A DNA stretch of 64,000 nucleotides from Altererythrobacter sp. KTW20L (lineage in GTDB: Bacteria; Pseudomonadota; Alphaproteobacteria; Sphingomonadales; Sphingomonadaceae), in the NCBI RefSeq assembly GCF_023501975.1, contig NZ_JAMFLH010000004.1, forward strand, positions 1 through 64,000, given 5' to 3'. The translations under genes were made by a program, and so were the position numbers. How positions within the stretch are numbered: the stretch's first letter is position 1; each line of letters opens with the position of its first letter. Of the stretch, positions 24,446-33,287 are shown one piece after another. The notes below the pieces were generated by a model. It was not told the origin of the DNA, made no database searches, and was given only the letters and a program-made list of their open reading frames with translations.

Positions 24446-25870
24446 ATGAGTGACAACCTGCAACAGAAGCTGGACGGCCAGTCCAGCGTAGTCGATTTCC
24501 TGCGCAACCAGCAGGCTGGTCCGAACGTCTATCCCGGCGTTCCGGCAGAATATTCCAACTGGCGCAACGAGCAGCGCGCTTGGGCCAAGACCGCCGTGCT
24601 GTTCAACCAGTCGTACCACATGGTCGAGCTCTACGTGCGCGGTCCGGAAGCCATGGCGCTGCTGGAATACACCGCCATCAACAGCTTCAAGGGCTTCGCC
24701 GTCAACAAGGCCAAGCAGTACGTGCCGGTCACGCCCGAAGGCTATGTCATCGGCGACGTGATCCTGTTCTACCTGGCCGAGGAAGAATTCAGCCTCGTCG
24801 GCCGTGCGCCCGCCATCGAATGGGTCGAATTCCACGCCCAGTATCCCAAGCCCGACGGCTCCAAGTGGAACGTGACCGTGGAGCGTGACGAGCGCACCGC
24901 GATGCGTTCGGACGGCGTTCGCAAGAACTATCGCTTCCAGCTCCAGGGCCCGAATGCGATGAAGATCCTGTCGAAGGCCATGGGCACCGACGCTCCGGAC
25001 CTCAAGTTCTTCAACATGGCCCACGTCGACATCAGCGGCAAGGACGTGATCGCGCTGCGTCACGGCATGGCCGGCCAGCCGGGCTACGAGCTGTTCGGTC
25101 CCTGGGCCGACTACAAGACCGTCCACGGCGCGCTGGTCGAAGCCGGCAAGGAATACGGCCTCGAACTGGTCGGCGGCCGTGCCTATTCGTCGAACACCCT
25201 GGAATCGGGCTGGCTGCCTTCGCCGCTGCCCGCCTTCTTCACCGGCGACAGCCAGATGATGAAGGACTTCCGCGCCTGGGCCGGTGCCGACAGCTATGCC
25301 GGCAAGTGCTCGATCGGCGGCAGCTACGTGCCCGACTCCATCGAGGGCTACTACCTGACGCCGTGGGACATCGGTTATGGCCACATCGTCAAGTTTGACC
25401 ATGATTTCGTGGGCCGTGAAGCCCTCGAAAAGATGGCCGGCGAAACCCACAAGCAGAAGGTCACCCTGGCGCTCGACAACGAGGACATGCTGCGCGTGCT
25501 CTCGTCGCTCTATGCCAATGGCGACCGTGCCAAGTACTTCGAATTCCCCAGCGCCGTTTATGCCATGCACCCCTTCGATGAAGTGCGGAATGCAGATGGC
25601 AAGGTGATCGGCGTGTCGACCTGGGTCGGCTACTCGTCGAACGAAGGCAAGATGCTGACGCTGGCGATGATCGATCCGGCCGAAGTGGAAATGGGCAAGG
25701 AAGTGAAGCTGGTCTGGGGCGAGCCCAACGGCGGCACCTCGAAGCCCACTGTCGAGCCGCACGTCCAGACCGAGATCAAGGCTGTCATCAGCCCCGTGCC
25801 CTACTCGAACGTCGCCCGCACCGCCTATGCGGATTCGTGGCGTGCGACCGGTGTCGGCGCCAACAGCTAA
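24446..25870 (+). CDS. THF-dependent aryl O-demethylase, LigM/DesA type
   Basis: 474 residues, the size of vanillate O-demethylase LigM (471). It is a GcvT/aminomethyltransferase-fold protein. Segments shared with LigM/DesA as I recall them: VPAEYSNWRNEQRAWAKT near 33-50, NKAKQYVPVTPEGYVIGDV near 89-107, LRHGMAGQPGYELFGPW near 206-222 and SSNTLESGWLPSPLPAF near 250-266. The enzyme moves a methyl group from a methoxylated aromatic to THF, giving 5-methyl-THF and a catechol-type product. folD and metF lie just upstream on the other strand, as fits this chemistry. Which methoxy-aromatic it accepts (vanillate, syringate or other) is not evident. Confidence 0.85.
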   Translation: MSDNLQQKLDGQSSVVDFLRNQQAGPNVYPGVPAEYSNWRNEQRAWAKTAVLFNQSYHMVELYVRGPEAMALLEYTAINSFKGFAVNKAKQYVPVTPEGYVIGDVILFYLAEEEFSLVGRAPAIEWVEFHAQYPKPDGSKWNVTVERDERTAMRSDGVRKNYRFQLQGPNAMKILSKAMGTDAPDLKFFNMAHVDISGKDVIALRHGMAGQPGYELFGPWADYKTVHGALVEAGKEYGLELVGGRAYSSNTLESGWLPSPLPAFFTGDSQMMKDFRAWAGADSYAGKCSIGGSYVPDSIEGYYLTPWDIGYGHIVKFDHDFVGREALEKMAGETHKQKVTLALDNEDMLRVLSSLYANGDRAKYFEFPSAVYAMHPFDEVRNADGKVIGVSTWVGYSSNEGKMLTLAMIDPAEVEMGKEVKLVWGEPNGGTSKPTVEPHVQTEIKAVISPVPYSNVARTAYADSWRATGVGANS

Positions 25871-25899
25871 GACGCTTTTCCTTCGGGAGAGGAGGGAAG

Positions 25900-25927
25900 G
25901 GGCGGCCAGGCAACTGGTCGCCCTTTT
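25900..25927 (+). terminator. Terminator after the O-demethylase gene
   Basis: GGGCGGCCAG and CTGGTCGCCC pair over 10 bp with one G-U and a GCAA tetraloop, followed by TTTT. It starts 30 bp after the stop. Confidence 0.8.
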
Positions 25928-25981
25928 CGCGTCCAGACTGTTTTGCTTGCGTTGCAGGCCCGCCCGCAGGAAGAACGGGTG

Positions 25982-26629
25982 ATGACCCTGCTCCGTCTCG
26001 TACTCGCCTTCCTCACCCTGCTCCTGCCGCTGGCGGTGCAGGCGCAACCTGCCGATCAGGCTCCCGACCAGGGAATCGAGGGCGCGTGGGACTTGCAAGC
26101 AGACGGCACCACGGTTTTCCGTTTCGAAATCGGGCAGGCGGCCAATGGCGAATGGCAGGGACGCTGGCTGCGGCCCGAGACTTTCAATTCCGATGGCAAC
26201 GCGTTCTACAATATCCGCGGCGGGACCAGGGCCACCACCAGCATGACCGCGCTGACCGTCGGCGATACGGTGGAGCTGGGGTTTGACGATCCGCGGCCCG
26301 GAGCCATCCCCGACATCTTCAGTTTCCGGCTGACCGGACCGGACAGCGCCGAGATGGTCTATGTCGGCACCGACCTTGCGCCCTATGCGCTGGTGCGGGC
26401 AAGTGCAGACGACGCGATGGGACCGTGGGATGCTGCGCGCATCTACCGGCGGGAGGTGCCGCAATCGGGCAATGAAGGGGACACCGCAGCAGGGGCCGGG
26501 CAGATAGATTTCGACCTTGCCGGACGCGCGCTGGCCACGCCTGCAGGACCTGTACCCGCTGTCGAGCAAGCTCCGGAGGAGCCGCAGGAGCGCTCCCGGA
26601 TCGAGGCGGATTTCCTCGAAGGATTTTAG
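25982..26629 (+). CDS. Hypothetical exported protein
   Basis: About 215 residues from ATG at 25982. A Sec signal peptide (LLRLVLAFLTLLLPLAVQAQ) precedes a beta-rich domain: EGAWDLQADGTTVFRFEIG and EWQGRWLRPETFNSDG, like the lipocalin/META-type small barrels that scan solute binding. The C-terminal ~50 residues are acidic and Pro/Glu-rich. No named family is assigned. It stands alone between the O-demethylase terminator and the IclR gene. Confidence 0.55.
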   Translation: MTLLRLVLAFLTLLLPLAVQAQPADQAPDQGIEGAWDLQADGTTVFRFEIGQAANGEWQGRWLRPETFNSDGNAFYNIRGGTRATTSMTALTVGDTVELGFDDPRPGAIPDIFSFRLTGPDSAEMVYVGTDLAPYALVRASADDAMGPWDAARIYRREVPQSGNEGDTAAGAGQIDFDLAGRALATPAGPVPAVEQAPEEPQERSRIEADFLEGF

Positions 26630-26641
26630 AGAAGGGCGCTT

Positions 26642-27409
26642 CTAGCTGCCTTCCAACAGGTCGGCTGCGCGGTCTAGCAGGTCGGCCACCCGGGCATGCA
26701 GGTCATCATCGAACCGCACCTTGGGCACGGCCACGCTCATCGAGCCGACGGGGATGCCGCCGATGGTCACCAGCCGCGCGATGCCGACGATGCCGAGCGA
26801 GAATTCCTCGTCGGTCATGGCAAAGCCGGTGCGGCGGGCCTCGTTTAGTTGGCGGCGCAGCGGCGCTTCGTCGATAATGGTCGCTTCGGAAAAGCGGCGG
26901 CGCTCGCTCTCGGCGAAATAGCGGTCGATTTCCTCAGGTGCGAGGGCGGCCAGCAGGGCTTTGCCCGCGGCCAACGCGTGCATCGGCAGGCGGCGGCCCT
27001 GCGGCACAGAATAGCGCAAGGCCTGCTCGCTCGATTCGGTGACGATCGCCTCGATCTCCCACCCATCGCGCACAAAGAAACTTGTGGTCTCGTCCAGCTG
27101 GACCCGCAAGGTGCGTACCAGCGGCGCGACGCGGTCGGCCAGGGTGAAGCCGGCGCTGGATGTCTGCAGCTTTGCCAACCCAGGCCCCGCTGAATAGCGG
27201 CGGCCTTCGCGCACCAGGTATTGCCGCTCGACCAGGGTGGACAGCAGGTAGGACAGGCTGGAAACGGGGATGCCCAGCGCCGTGGCGATTTCCTGCGCCA
27301 CCAGCGGTCGCCCGGCGGCGACGACATATTCGATGATGTCGAGCGTCCGGGTGGCCGACTTGACCTGCGAATTGGCCGCAGGATTGCCTCCCAGGGTGCC
27401 CAAGTCCAT
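26642..27409 (-). CDS. IclR family transcriptional regulator
   Basis: About 255 residues. The N-terminal winged helix-turn-helix includes ATRTLDIIEYVVAAGRPLVAQEIATALGIP (~20-49) and the C-terminal effector domain has the AAGKALLAALAPEEIDRYFA and GFAMTDEEFSLGIVGIARLV signatures. IclR proteins often control aromatic catabolism by binding pathway acids. The ATG at 27409 overlaps the stop of the MetE-like gene (TGATG), so the pair is co-translated. Effector unknown. Confidence 0.9.
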   Translation of the reverse strand: MDLGTLGGNPAANSQVKSATRTLDIIEYVVAAGRPLVAQEIATALGIPVSSLSYLLSTLVERQYLVREGRRYSAGPGLAKLQTSSAGFTLADRVAPLVRTLRVQLDETTSFFVRDGWEIEAIVTESSEQALRYSVPQGRRLPMHALAAGKALLAALAPEEIDRYFAESERRRFSEATIIDEAPLRRQLNEARRTGFAMTDEEFSLGIVGIARLVTIGGIPVGSMSVAVPKVRFDDDLHARVADLLDRAADLLEGS

Positions 27410-28557
27410 CACCGCAATCTGGCCTCCGCGATGTCAGCGCCTGCACGCAGGGCGGCCAGCTTTTTCCAGGCCACGGCGGGGTCGATCTTGCCATAGCCGG
27501 CAAAGGTGCCGAACCCGCAGTCACTGCTGGCGATCACCCGGTCCTTTCCGAAAAAGTCGGCAAACCGCTCGATCCGCTGGGCGATCAGTTCGGGCGTTTC
27601 GAGATAGTTGGAACAGCTGTCGATGAAGCCGGGGGCGAGGATCTTGCCATCGAGCTTGCCCGCCTCGGCGGCATCGCGCCACACCTTCCACTCGTGTTCA
27701 TGGCGCGGATTGGCGTGTTCGAACAGGATCGTGGCGGGGCGGGCCGACAGGACCACGTCGATGATCCGTTCCAGCGGAATATCGAAATCATGCGGGCCTT
27801 CGTAATTGCCCCAGCACACGTGCATCCGCATGGCTTCGGGGGCAATATCCGCCGTGGCCTGGTTGAGCGCATCGACATTGGCCTGGATCGTGCCGAGGAA
27901 CTGGTCCTCGGTCATGTCCTGGTAGCCGGTGTGGCGGCTCATCGCCAGGTCGGGGCAATCGAACTGCACTTCGAATCCGGCATCGACGATGGCGTGGTAT
28001 TCCGGGCTCATCGCCGTGACCAGGTCGGCCAGGTAGGCTTCGTGGCTGGGATAGAACTGGTTGGGCTGGAAGGCGGTGATCAGGCCGGGCGAGGCGGTGT
28101 TGAGGAATGACCGCACCCGCTTGCCGCGAACCGTGCCGTGATCGTCCAGTGCATTGCGGAACCGGCGCACTTCGTCGTGCAGCGGCTGGAGGTTGACGAG
28201 CTCGACCTTGGCGATGGCGCTGGCGCGGGTGAATTCCTGCGCGCCCATGATGTGCGCCAGTTTCTTGGCAAGATCGGGCACGGCTGCCAGATCCTGTGCC
28301 GGCTTGCGCGGCGTATGGCCGCCAAAGCCCGACAAACGCTCGATAATATAGGTCGAATAGCCGACCTTGCCCAGTTCGCCATCGGATACGATGGAAACCC
28401 CCGCTTCAACCTGCCGCCGAACGCCTTCGTCCACTGCAGCCTGGACCACGCGGTCGAATTCATCTTCATCATAGACATCGCCGCGGTCGCGTGCGAGCAA
28501 CAGGGGAACAAGCTCGGGGCCTCGGGGAAGGCTGCCGACGTGGGTAGTTTCGATCAC
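27409..28557 (-). CDS. Cobalamin-independent methionine-synthase-like protein (MetE C-terminal domain)
   Basis: 382 residues from GTG at 28557, with GGAGGG upstream. Only the MetE-like catalytic barrel is present: TTHVGSLPRGPEL at the N-terminus, DGELGKVGYSTY near 59, MHVCWGNYEGPH near 246 with a Cys ligand, and IASSDCGFGTFAGYGK near 344 with the second Cys. Such proteins move methyl or alkyl groups with Zn-activated thiols. A role in taking methyl groups from 5-methyl-THF made by the O-demethylase, or on a thiol intermediate, is possible but inferred. It is co-transcribed with the IclR gene. Confidence 0.75.
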   Translation of the reverse strand: MIETTHVGSLPRGPELVPLLLARDRGDVYDEDEFDRVVQAAVDEGVRRQVEAGVSIVSDGELGKVGYSTYIIERLSGFGGHTPRKPAQDLAAVPDLAKKLAHIMGAQEFTRASAIAKVELVNLQPLHDEVRRFRNALDDHGTVRGKRVRSFLNTASPGLITAFQPNQFYPSHEAYLADLVTAMSPEYHAIVDAGFEVQFDCPDLAMSRHTGYQDMTEDQFLGTIQANVDALNQATADIAPEAMRMHVCWGNYEGPHDFDIPLERIIDVVLSARPATILFEHANPRHEHEWKVWRDAAEAGKLDGKILAPGFIDSCSNYLETPELIAQRIERFADFFGKDRVIASSDCGFGTFAGYGKIDPAVAWKKLAALRAGADIAEARLR

Positions 28558-28590
28558 TGGTGGATGCCCTCCTGCGGTGCGTTCTGTTCT

Positions 28591-28604
28591 TTCAGATATG
28601 CGAA
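28591..28604. promoter_or_regulatory. TTC-N8-GAA motif upstream of the MetE-like/IclR operon
   Basis: Matches the spacing of the palindrome at 23656-23669. It lies ~35 bp before the GTG start. It is followed by TAACGCAAGTAT, a 7/8 match to the TAAC-N4-GTTA operator found elsewhere. Possible IclR autoregulatory site; inferred. Confidence 0.3.
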
Positions 28605-28626
28605 ATTAACGCAAGTATGAAATAGC

Positions 28627-29022
28627 TCAGGGAACCACTGCGCAGCCGACCGATGCAATCTTGCCGCCATCGAGGTGGTAGTGGATGTACTGCCGCATCT
28701 CCTGGACCTCGCCTTTGGCGATGGGGAAGAACTGCTCCATCCCGTTGGCGTCGAGGTCCTCGCGGGTGAGGTCGCGGATGGCTTCGATGCGGATGATCCC
28801 TTCCACCGCCGCCAGGTCATCCGAGGAAGCGAACTTCTCGATCGTGACGGTCTCGGTGACATAGGAATGGAGGAAGGTGTAGAACGCCTTCAGCTGTTCG
28901 CGCGTGGTGATCTCGATCCCGAAGAAGGCCATGCGCGGGGCCTCGGCATAGAAATCGAACACGGCATCATAGTCGCGCGCGTTGAAGGCGGCGACATAGT
29001 GTTCATAGTCCTCGCGGGTCAT
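28627..29022 (-). CDS. NTF2/SnoaL-like protein
   Basis: About 131 residues from ATG at 29022. It has the cone-shaped NTF2-like fold: REDYEHYVAAFNARDYDAVFDFY helix-turn-helix at the N-terminus, then strands ending QYIHYHLDGGKIASVGCAVVP. Members include ketosteroid-isomerase-like enzymes and lyases. It is divergent from the GMC oxidoreductase with a TAAC-N4-GTTA site between them. Function unknown; an isomerase or lyase role in the pathway is plausible. Confidence 0.65.
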   Translation of the reverse strand: MTREDYEHYVAAFNARDYDAVFDFYAEAPRMAFFGIEITTREQLKAFYTFLHSYVTETVTIEKFASSDDLAAVEGIIRIEAIRDLTREDLDANGMEQFFPIAKGEVQEMRQYIHYHLDGGKIASVGCAVVP

Positions 29023-29068
29023 GGATTGGCTCCCATTGCTTGCATGCGCCTGTCCTTGCATAGGATTG

Positions 29069-29080
29069 TAACGGGCGTTA
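29069..29080. promoter_or_regulatory. TAAC-N4-GTTA operator, site A
   Basis: Perfect palindrome TAACGGGCGTTA between the divergent NTF2-like (start 29022) and GMC (start 29109) genes. One of four such sites in this window, all in divergent spacers. Confidence 0.6.
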
Positions 29081-29108
29081 GCAATGCGGCAAGGAGAGGT
29101 TTGCCAGC

Positions 29109-30752
29109 ATGGACGAAGCGCAATTCGATTATATCGTCGTGGGCGGCGGCAGCGCGGGCTGCGTGATGGCCGCGCGGCTGAGCGAGGACGGCAAGGACAA
29201 TGTCCTGCTGCTGGAAGCCGGCGGCAGTGACGACCATCCCTTTATCCGTATGCCGCTGGGCTTCCTGCGCGCCATGGTCCTGCCTTCACTCAACTGGACC
29301 TACTGGACCGAACCCGAACCGCATCTGGACGGGCGCCGCATGCCCCTGCCGCGTGGCAAGGTGATGGGCGGATCGGGCTCCATCAACGGCATGTTCGCCA
29401 TGCGCGGACACCCGGCGGACTATGACCAGTGGGCGCAGATGGGCGCGCGCGGCTGGTCCTACGCCGACTGCCTGCCCTATTTCCGCAAGATGGAGGACAG
29501 CTGGCGCGGCGACAGCGAGTACCACGGGACCGGCGGGCCGGTGAAGATCCGCCCGATCGACAGCCCCCACCTGCTGCACGAAGAGATGATGGAAACCGCC
29601 GCCAACGCCGGTTTTGCCACGACCGACGATCTCGGCGGTGCCAACCCCGAAGGCTTTGCCCGCGGCGAGCAGACGGTGGACGAGCGGGGCCGCCGGGTCA
29701 GCTCGGCATCGGCCTATATCAGGCCCGCGCTGGGTCGCCGGAACCTCGATGTGCGCCAGGGCGTGCTGGTGCGGCGTGTGGTATTCGAAGGCAAGCGGGC
29801 GGTGGGTGTCGAGGTTGATACCCCCGCCGGTCCGCAGCTTTTCCGCGCGCGGCGCGAGGTGGTGCTGTCGGGCGGGGCCTACAATTCGCCGCACCTGCTG
29901 ATGCTGTCGGGCGTTGGCCCCGCTTCGCACCTGAAAGACCATGGCATCGCGGTGGTGCATGACAGCCCCGGTGTGGGCCGCAACCTGCAGGAACATCCCA
30001 CCGCCAGCCTCGAATTCGAAGCGAAGGAGAAGGTCACCTTCCTGCGCCAGCTGAGGTGGGACCGCATCCTGTTCAACGCCGCGCGCTGGGCTGTCACCGG
30101 CACCGGCACGATGGCGAGCCAGCTCAACAGTTGTAACGTGGTGGTGCGCACCGCAGACCACCTTGATCGGCCCGACATGCAGATCATGGTCAACCCCATC
30201 CGCTTCGATGCCGCCCCGTGGTTCCCCGGGATCAGGGCGGAACAGGACCACGTGTTCTGGGCCGGGATCGTCCAGCTCCATCCTGAAAGCCGCGGCTGGG
30301 TGGAGCTGAAAAGCGCCGATCCAAACGAGGTCGCTGCCGTGACGCTCAACATCATGTCGGAGGAGGCGGACCTTGTGCAGATGCGCCGCGCGATCCGCAC
30401 CGCGAGGCTGATCTACCGCACCGAGCCGATGGCCAGCCTGATCGGTGCCGAACGCGCGCCGAGTGCCGGGGCGGAGACCGACGACGAACTCGACGCCTTG
30501 ATCCGCGCCAACTGCTATGTCGGCATGCACCCCACCAGCACCTGCGCCATGGCCATGGGCGCGCGGTCGGTGGTGGATGAGCAGTGCCGCGTGATTGGCG
30601 TGGAAGGCCTGCGCGTGGTCGATGCCAGCGTCATGCCCACCGTGCCCGGAGGCAATACCGCCCTGCCGGTCACTATGGTGGCGGAAAAGGCGGCCGACAT
30701 GATGCGCGGGCGGCAATTGCCCGCTGCCGAGCTGGCGGAGGCCGCCGCATGA
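29109..30752 (+). CDS. GMC family oxidoreductase (FAD alcohol dehydrogenase/oxidase)
   Basis: 547 residues. FAD motif VGGGSAGCVMAARLSED near 12-28; GMC signature PLPRGKVMGGSGSINGMFAMRG near 79-100; C-terminal catalytic region with HPTSTCAMAMG near 477 and GLRVVDASVMPTVPGGNT near 502. Members oxidise primary alcohols. In Sphingobium, GMC enzymes (the Phc type) oxidise the side-chain alcohols of phenylcoumaran lignin dimers, so a related role is possible here. Its stop overlaps the ATG of the next gene. Confidence 0.9.
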   Translation: MDEAQFDYIVVGGGSAGCVMAARLSEDGKDNVLLLEAGGSDDHPFIRMPLGFLRAMVLPSLNWTYWTEPEPHLDGRRMPLPRGKVMGGSGSINGMFAMRGHPADYDQWAQMGARGWSYADCLPYFRKMEDSWRGDSEYHGTGGPVKIRPIDSPHLLHEEMMETAANAGFATTDDLGGANPEGFARGEQTVDERGRRVSSASAYIRPALGRRNLDVRQGVLVRRVVFEGKRAVGVEVDTPAGPQLFRARREVVLSGGAYNSPHLLMLSGVGPASHLKDHGIAVVHDSPGVGRNLQEHPTASLEFEAKEKVTFLRQLRWDRILFNAARWAVTGTGTMASQLNSCNVVVRTADHLDRPDMQIMVNPIRFDAAPWFPGIRAEQDHVFWAGIVQLHPESRGWVELKSADPNEVAAVTLNIMSEEADLVQMRRAIRTARLIYRTEPMASLIGAERAPSAGAETDDELDALIRANCYVGMHPTSTCAMAMGARSVVDEQCRVIGVEGLRVVDASVMPTVPGGNTALPVTMVAEKAADMMRGRQLPAAELAEAAA

Positions 30753-31138
30753 GCCGCACCCCGCAGGAAGAAGCAAACCTCGCGCTGGTGCTCGACATGT
30801 TCGCCCATGTTTTGAACCCGATGGATTCAGGTGCAGTGGACCGGTTCATCGCGCCCGGTTACATCCAGCACAACCAGGCCGCCGAGCCGGGGCGTGAGGG
30901 GCTCAAGCGCTTCCTCGACATGATCCGCGCGGCAACGCCCGAAGCCGTCCACGATGTGAAGCGCGCCTTCGTCGATGGCGACCATGTGACGGTCCATTAC
31001 CACGTACGCCGCTGGCCGGATGACCTTGGCTGGGCGGTGATCGACATTTTCCGCATCGAGAACGGCATGATCGCCGAACACTGGGACGTGATGCAGGATG
31101 TGGTCGAGGGCGGACCCAATCCCGCCTCGCCCTTCTGA
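30749..31138 (+). CDS. SnoaL/NTF2-like protein
   Basis: 129 residues; ATG overlaps the GMC stop (ATGA). SnoaL-like signatures: VLDMFAHVLNPMDSGAVDRFIAPGYIQHNQ near 15-44, VHYHVRRW and IDIFRIENGMIAEHWDVMQDV near 98-118. It is close in type to the 54583 gene product. Functions of this group are mostly isomerase, aldolase or hydrolase-like; here undetermined. Part of the operon 29109-32428. Confidence 0.8.
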   Translation: MSRTPQEEANLALVLDMFAHVLNPMDSGAVDRFIAPGYIQHNQAAEPGREGLKRFLDMIRAATPEAVHDVKRAFVDGDHVTVHYHVRRWPDDLGWAVIDIFRIENGMIAEHWDVMQDVVEGGPNPASPF

Positions 31139-31145
31139 GGAGAGA

Positions 31146-31898
31146 ATGATGCGATTCACCGACAAGATCGTGCTGGTACTGGGCGGCAACAGCGGCATCG
31201 GGCTGGCGGCGGCGCAGGCCTTTGCGGCGGAAGGTGCGACGGTCCACCTGACGGGCCGGAACCGGGCGACGATCGACGAGGCCGTGGCGTCCATTCCCGG
31301 CGCTACGGGCCACATGTCCGACATCGCCGACATCCCCGCGACCGAACAGGTAGTTCGCGCGGTCGAACAGGCCCACGGCCGGATCGACGTGTTGTTCATC
31401 AATGCCGGGGTCGGCGGCTTCGCGCCGCTCGAAGGCATTACCGAGGCCGACTGGGACCATGTCCACTCCATCAACCTGAAAGGCTGTGTCTTCGCGCTGC
31501 AAAAGGCGGTTCGGATCATGGGCGAGGGCGGCGCGATCGTGGTGACAGGGTCCATCGGCGCGCATGGTCCGCTTGAAGGCAACGGCACCTATGCCGCCGC
31601 CAAGGCCGGGCTTGCCATGGCCATGAAAGTGTTTGCGAAGGAACTGCTGCCGCGCAAGATCCGCCTAAACATGGTCTCGCCCGGTCCGATCGACACCCCG
31701 CTGCTCCACCGCAATCCCGGCATGGGGCCGGACGATGTGGCGCGGCTGAAGGACATGATGATCGCCAATATCCCGATGCGCCGCATGGGCGAGAGTGACG
31801 AGGTGGCCAAAGCCGTCCTGTTCCTTGCCAGCAGCGATGCCAGTTTCATTACCGGCACCGACCTCCTGGTCGATGGCGGCCTGATAGAGTTGAGCTGA
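31146..31898 (+). CDS. Short-chain dehydrogenase/reductase
   Basis: 250 residues from the tandem ATG at 31146. Classical SDR motifs: GGNSGIG near 14-20, NAGVGG, catalytic Ser in TGSIGAHGP and Tyr/Lys in TYAAAKAGL near 150-158. NAD(P)-dependent oxidation or reduction of a pathway alcohol or ketone is expected. Its stop overlaps the next ATG. Confidence 0.9.
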   Translation: MMRFTDKIVLVLGGNSGIGLAAAQAFAAEGATVHLTGRNRATIDEAVASIPGATGHMSDIADIPATEQVVRAVEQAHGRIDVLFINAGVGGFAPLEGITEADWDHVHSINLKGCVFALQKAVRIMGEGGAIVVTGSIGAHGPLEGNGTYAAAKAGLAMAMKVFAKELLPRKIRLNMVSPGPIDTPLLHRNPGMGPDDVARLKDMMIANIPMRRMGESDEVAKAVLFLASSDASFITGTDLLVDGGLIELS

Positions 31899-32428
31899 TG
31901 ACCCAGTTTTCCGACACCACTCCGTTCACCCCGCCGTTCTCGGAAATCGACAACCCGCGCCTCGAATTCGTGATGGAAGTGCGGCTGACCTTCCCCGAAG
32001 TCTATACCATGGCCCCGCACCCTAATGGCGGAATGCGCAGCGCGGTGCTGGTCCAGGGCGGCACTTTCGAAGGCCCGCATCTGAAGGGCCGCGCCATTCC
32101 GGGATCGGGCGGCGACTATGCCTATTTCCGGCCCGACGATACCGCCGTGTTCGATGCGCGCTACCTGCTGGAGGAGGACGACGGCACGGTGATCCTGCTG
32201 CACAACAAGGGCTTCCTGTGGGGCCGCAAGCCCGACACCATGGCCCGCCTGCGCGACTGGGCCTTCAACGGCGGCGCGCCGGTCCCGCACGAGGACTATT
32301 ACTTGCGCGGCAACCCCACCTTCGAATGCGCCGTGGGCAAGCACGACTGGCTGACCCGCCACGTGTTCATCGGCGTGGGCGAGCGGCGCAGCGACGGCAA
32401 CTGCCTGCGGTATTACGCGCTTGTGTGA
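31898..32428 (+). CDS. DUF3237 family protein
   Basis: 176 residues. DUF3237-like beta-barrel signatures: NPRLEFVMEVRLTFPEVYTM near 19-38, GRAIPGSGGDY near 66, FDARYLLEEDDGTVILLHNKGF near 86-107 and a C-terminal FECAVGKHDWLTRHVFIGVGER. Function not established. It is the last gene of the GMC-SnoaL-SDR operon, with a 1-bp stop/start overlap. Confidence 0.8.
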   Translation: MTQFSDTTPFTPPFSEIDNPRLEFVMEVRLTFPEVYTMAPHPNGGMRSAVLVQGGTFEGPHLKGRAIPGSGGDYAYFRPDDTAVFDARYLLEEDDGTVILLHNKGFLWGRKPDTMARLRDWAFNGGAPVPHEDYYLRGNPTFECAVGKHDWLTRHVFIGVGERRSDGNCLRYYALV

Positions 32429-32520
32429 GCGGTTTGTCGTAAGTTGATTGCGGCCTGGCGCAGCGCAGCTTGATCGGGCAGGTGCCTCCCGTAGTTCCCC
32501 TTGGGTGAGGGGGCAGCAAA

Positions 32521-33132
32521 ATGGCGGACAAAACCGATCTAAAGCGGGCCGAGAAGGACTACTTCAGTGCTCCTGTTGCCGACTTCGCCGAAGGCATATT
32601 CCGTCCTTACAGCTATTTGATGGTGGACGGCCAGGGCTCGCCGGGGGATTCGGCCGAATACCGCCAGGCGCTGGAAGCACTCTACCCGCTTGCCTATGCA
32701 ACCAAGTTTCTCAGCAAGGCAGCGCTGGGGCGGGATTATGTAGTGCCACCTCTCGAAGGACTGTGGTTTGCCCATGACATGGCGGCCTATACCCAGCCGG
32801 GAAGGCGCGACGAATGGCGCTGGACCCTGATGCTGATGCTGCCCGACTGGATCGAAGGCGAACATGTCGCCGAGGCGCGAGCCGCCAAGTACGGGATGGA
32901 CCTGTCGATGGTGCGAATGGGGCGGCTGGATGAAGGGCTATCCCTGTCGAGGCTGCATCTCGGACCTTTTGCCGACGAAGCCCCGGTGCTCCACCGGCTC
33001 CACCACGAACTGATCCCGCAGGGCGGATATGCCTTCAATGGCCAGCACCACGAAATCTACCTGTCCGATCCGCGCCGCACCGTGCCCGAGAAGCTGAAGA
33101 CCATCTTGCGGCAACCTGTCCGGCGCCTTTGA
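32521..33132 (+). CDS. GyrI-like small-molecule-binding domain protein
   Basis: 203 residues. The GyrI-like domain is seen from YSYLMVDGQGSPGDSAEYRQALEALY near 30 through YVVPPLEGLWF near 73 to the C-terminal HHEIYLSDPRRTVPEKLKTILRQPV. Such stand-alone proteins bind hydrophobic drugs or intermediates and may hydrolyse some of them. Not linked in operon with neighbours. Confidence 0.8.
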   Translation: MADKTDLKRAEKDYFSAPVADFAEGIFRPYSYLMVDGQGSPGDSAEYRQALEALYPLAYATKFLSKAALGRDYVVPPLEGLWFAHDMAAYTQPGRRDEWRWTLMLMLPDWIEGEHVAEARAAKYGMDLSMVRMGRLDEGLSLSRLHLGPFADEAPVLHRLHHELIPQGGYAFNGQHHEIYLSDPRRTVPEKLKTILRQPVRRL

Positions 33133-33287
33133 ACTGCGGATGATCCATGTCGCTGTTGTTCGAGTGTAGGATTTATCCACCAGCACTATTGTCGCCACGA
33201 CAGACCTGATCTACCTTCCTGCGCCTGCATCCGGGGGGAACCGGAGCGGTTGAACGAACAGATAATCGTTTCGGGAGGGATTACTTT

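Noticed and set aside
24140-26569. An 809-codon minus-strand frame
   Set aside because: Antisense to the hydrolase and O-demethylase genes; no domain, shadow frame.
33240-33275. EcfG promoter before the DUF1097 gene
   Set aside because: GGAAC is present, but CGTT lies at ~25 bp, outside the allowed spacing.
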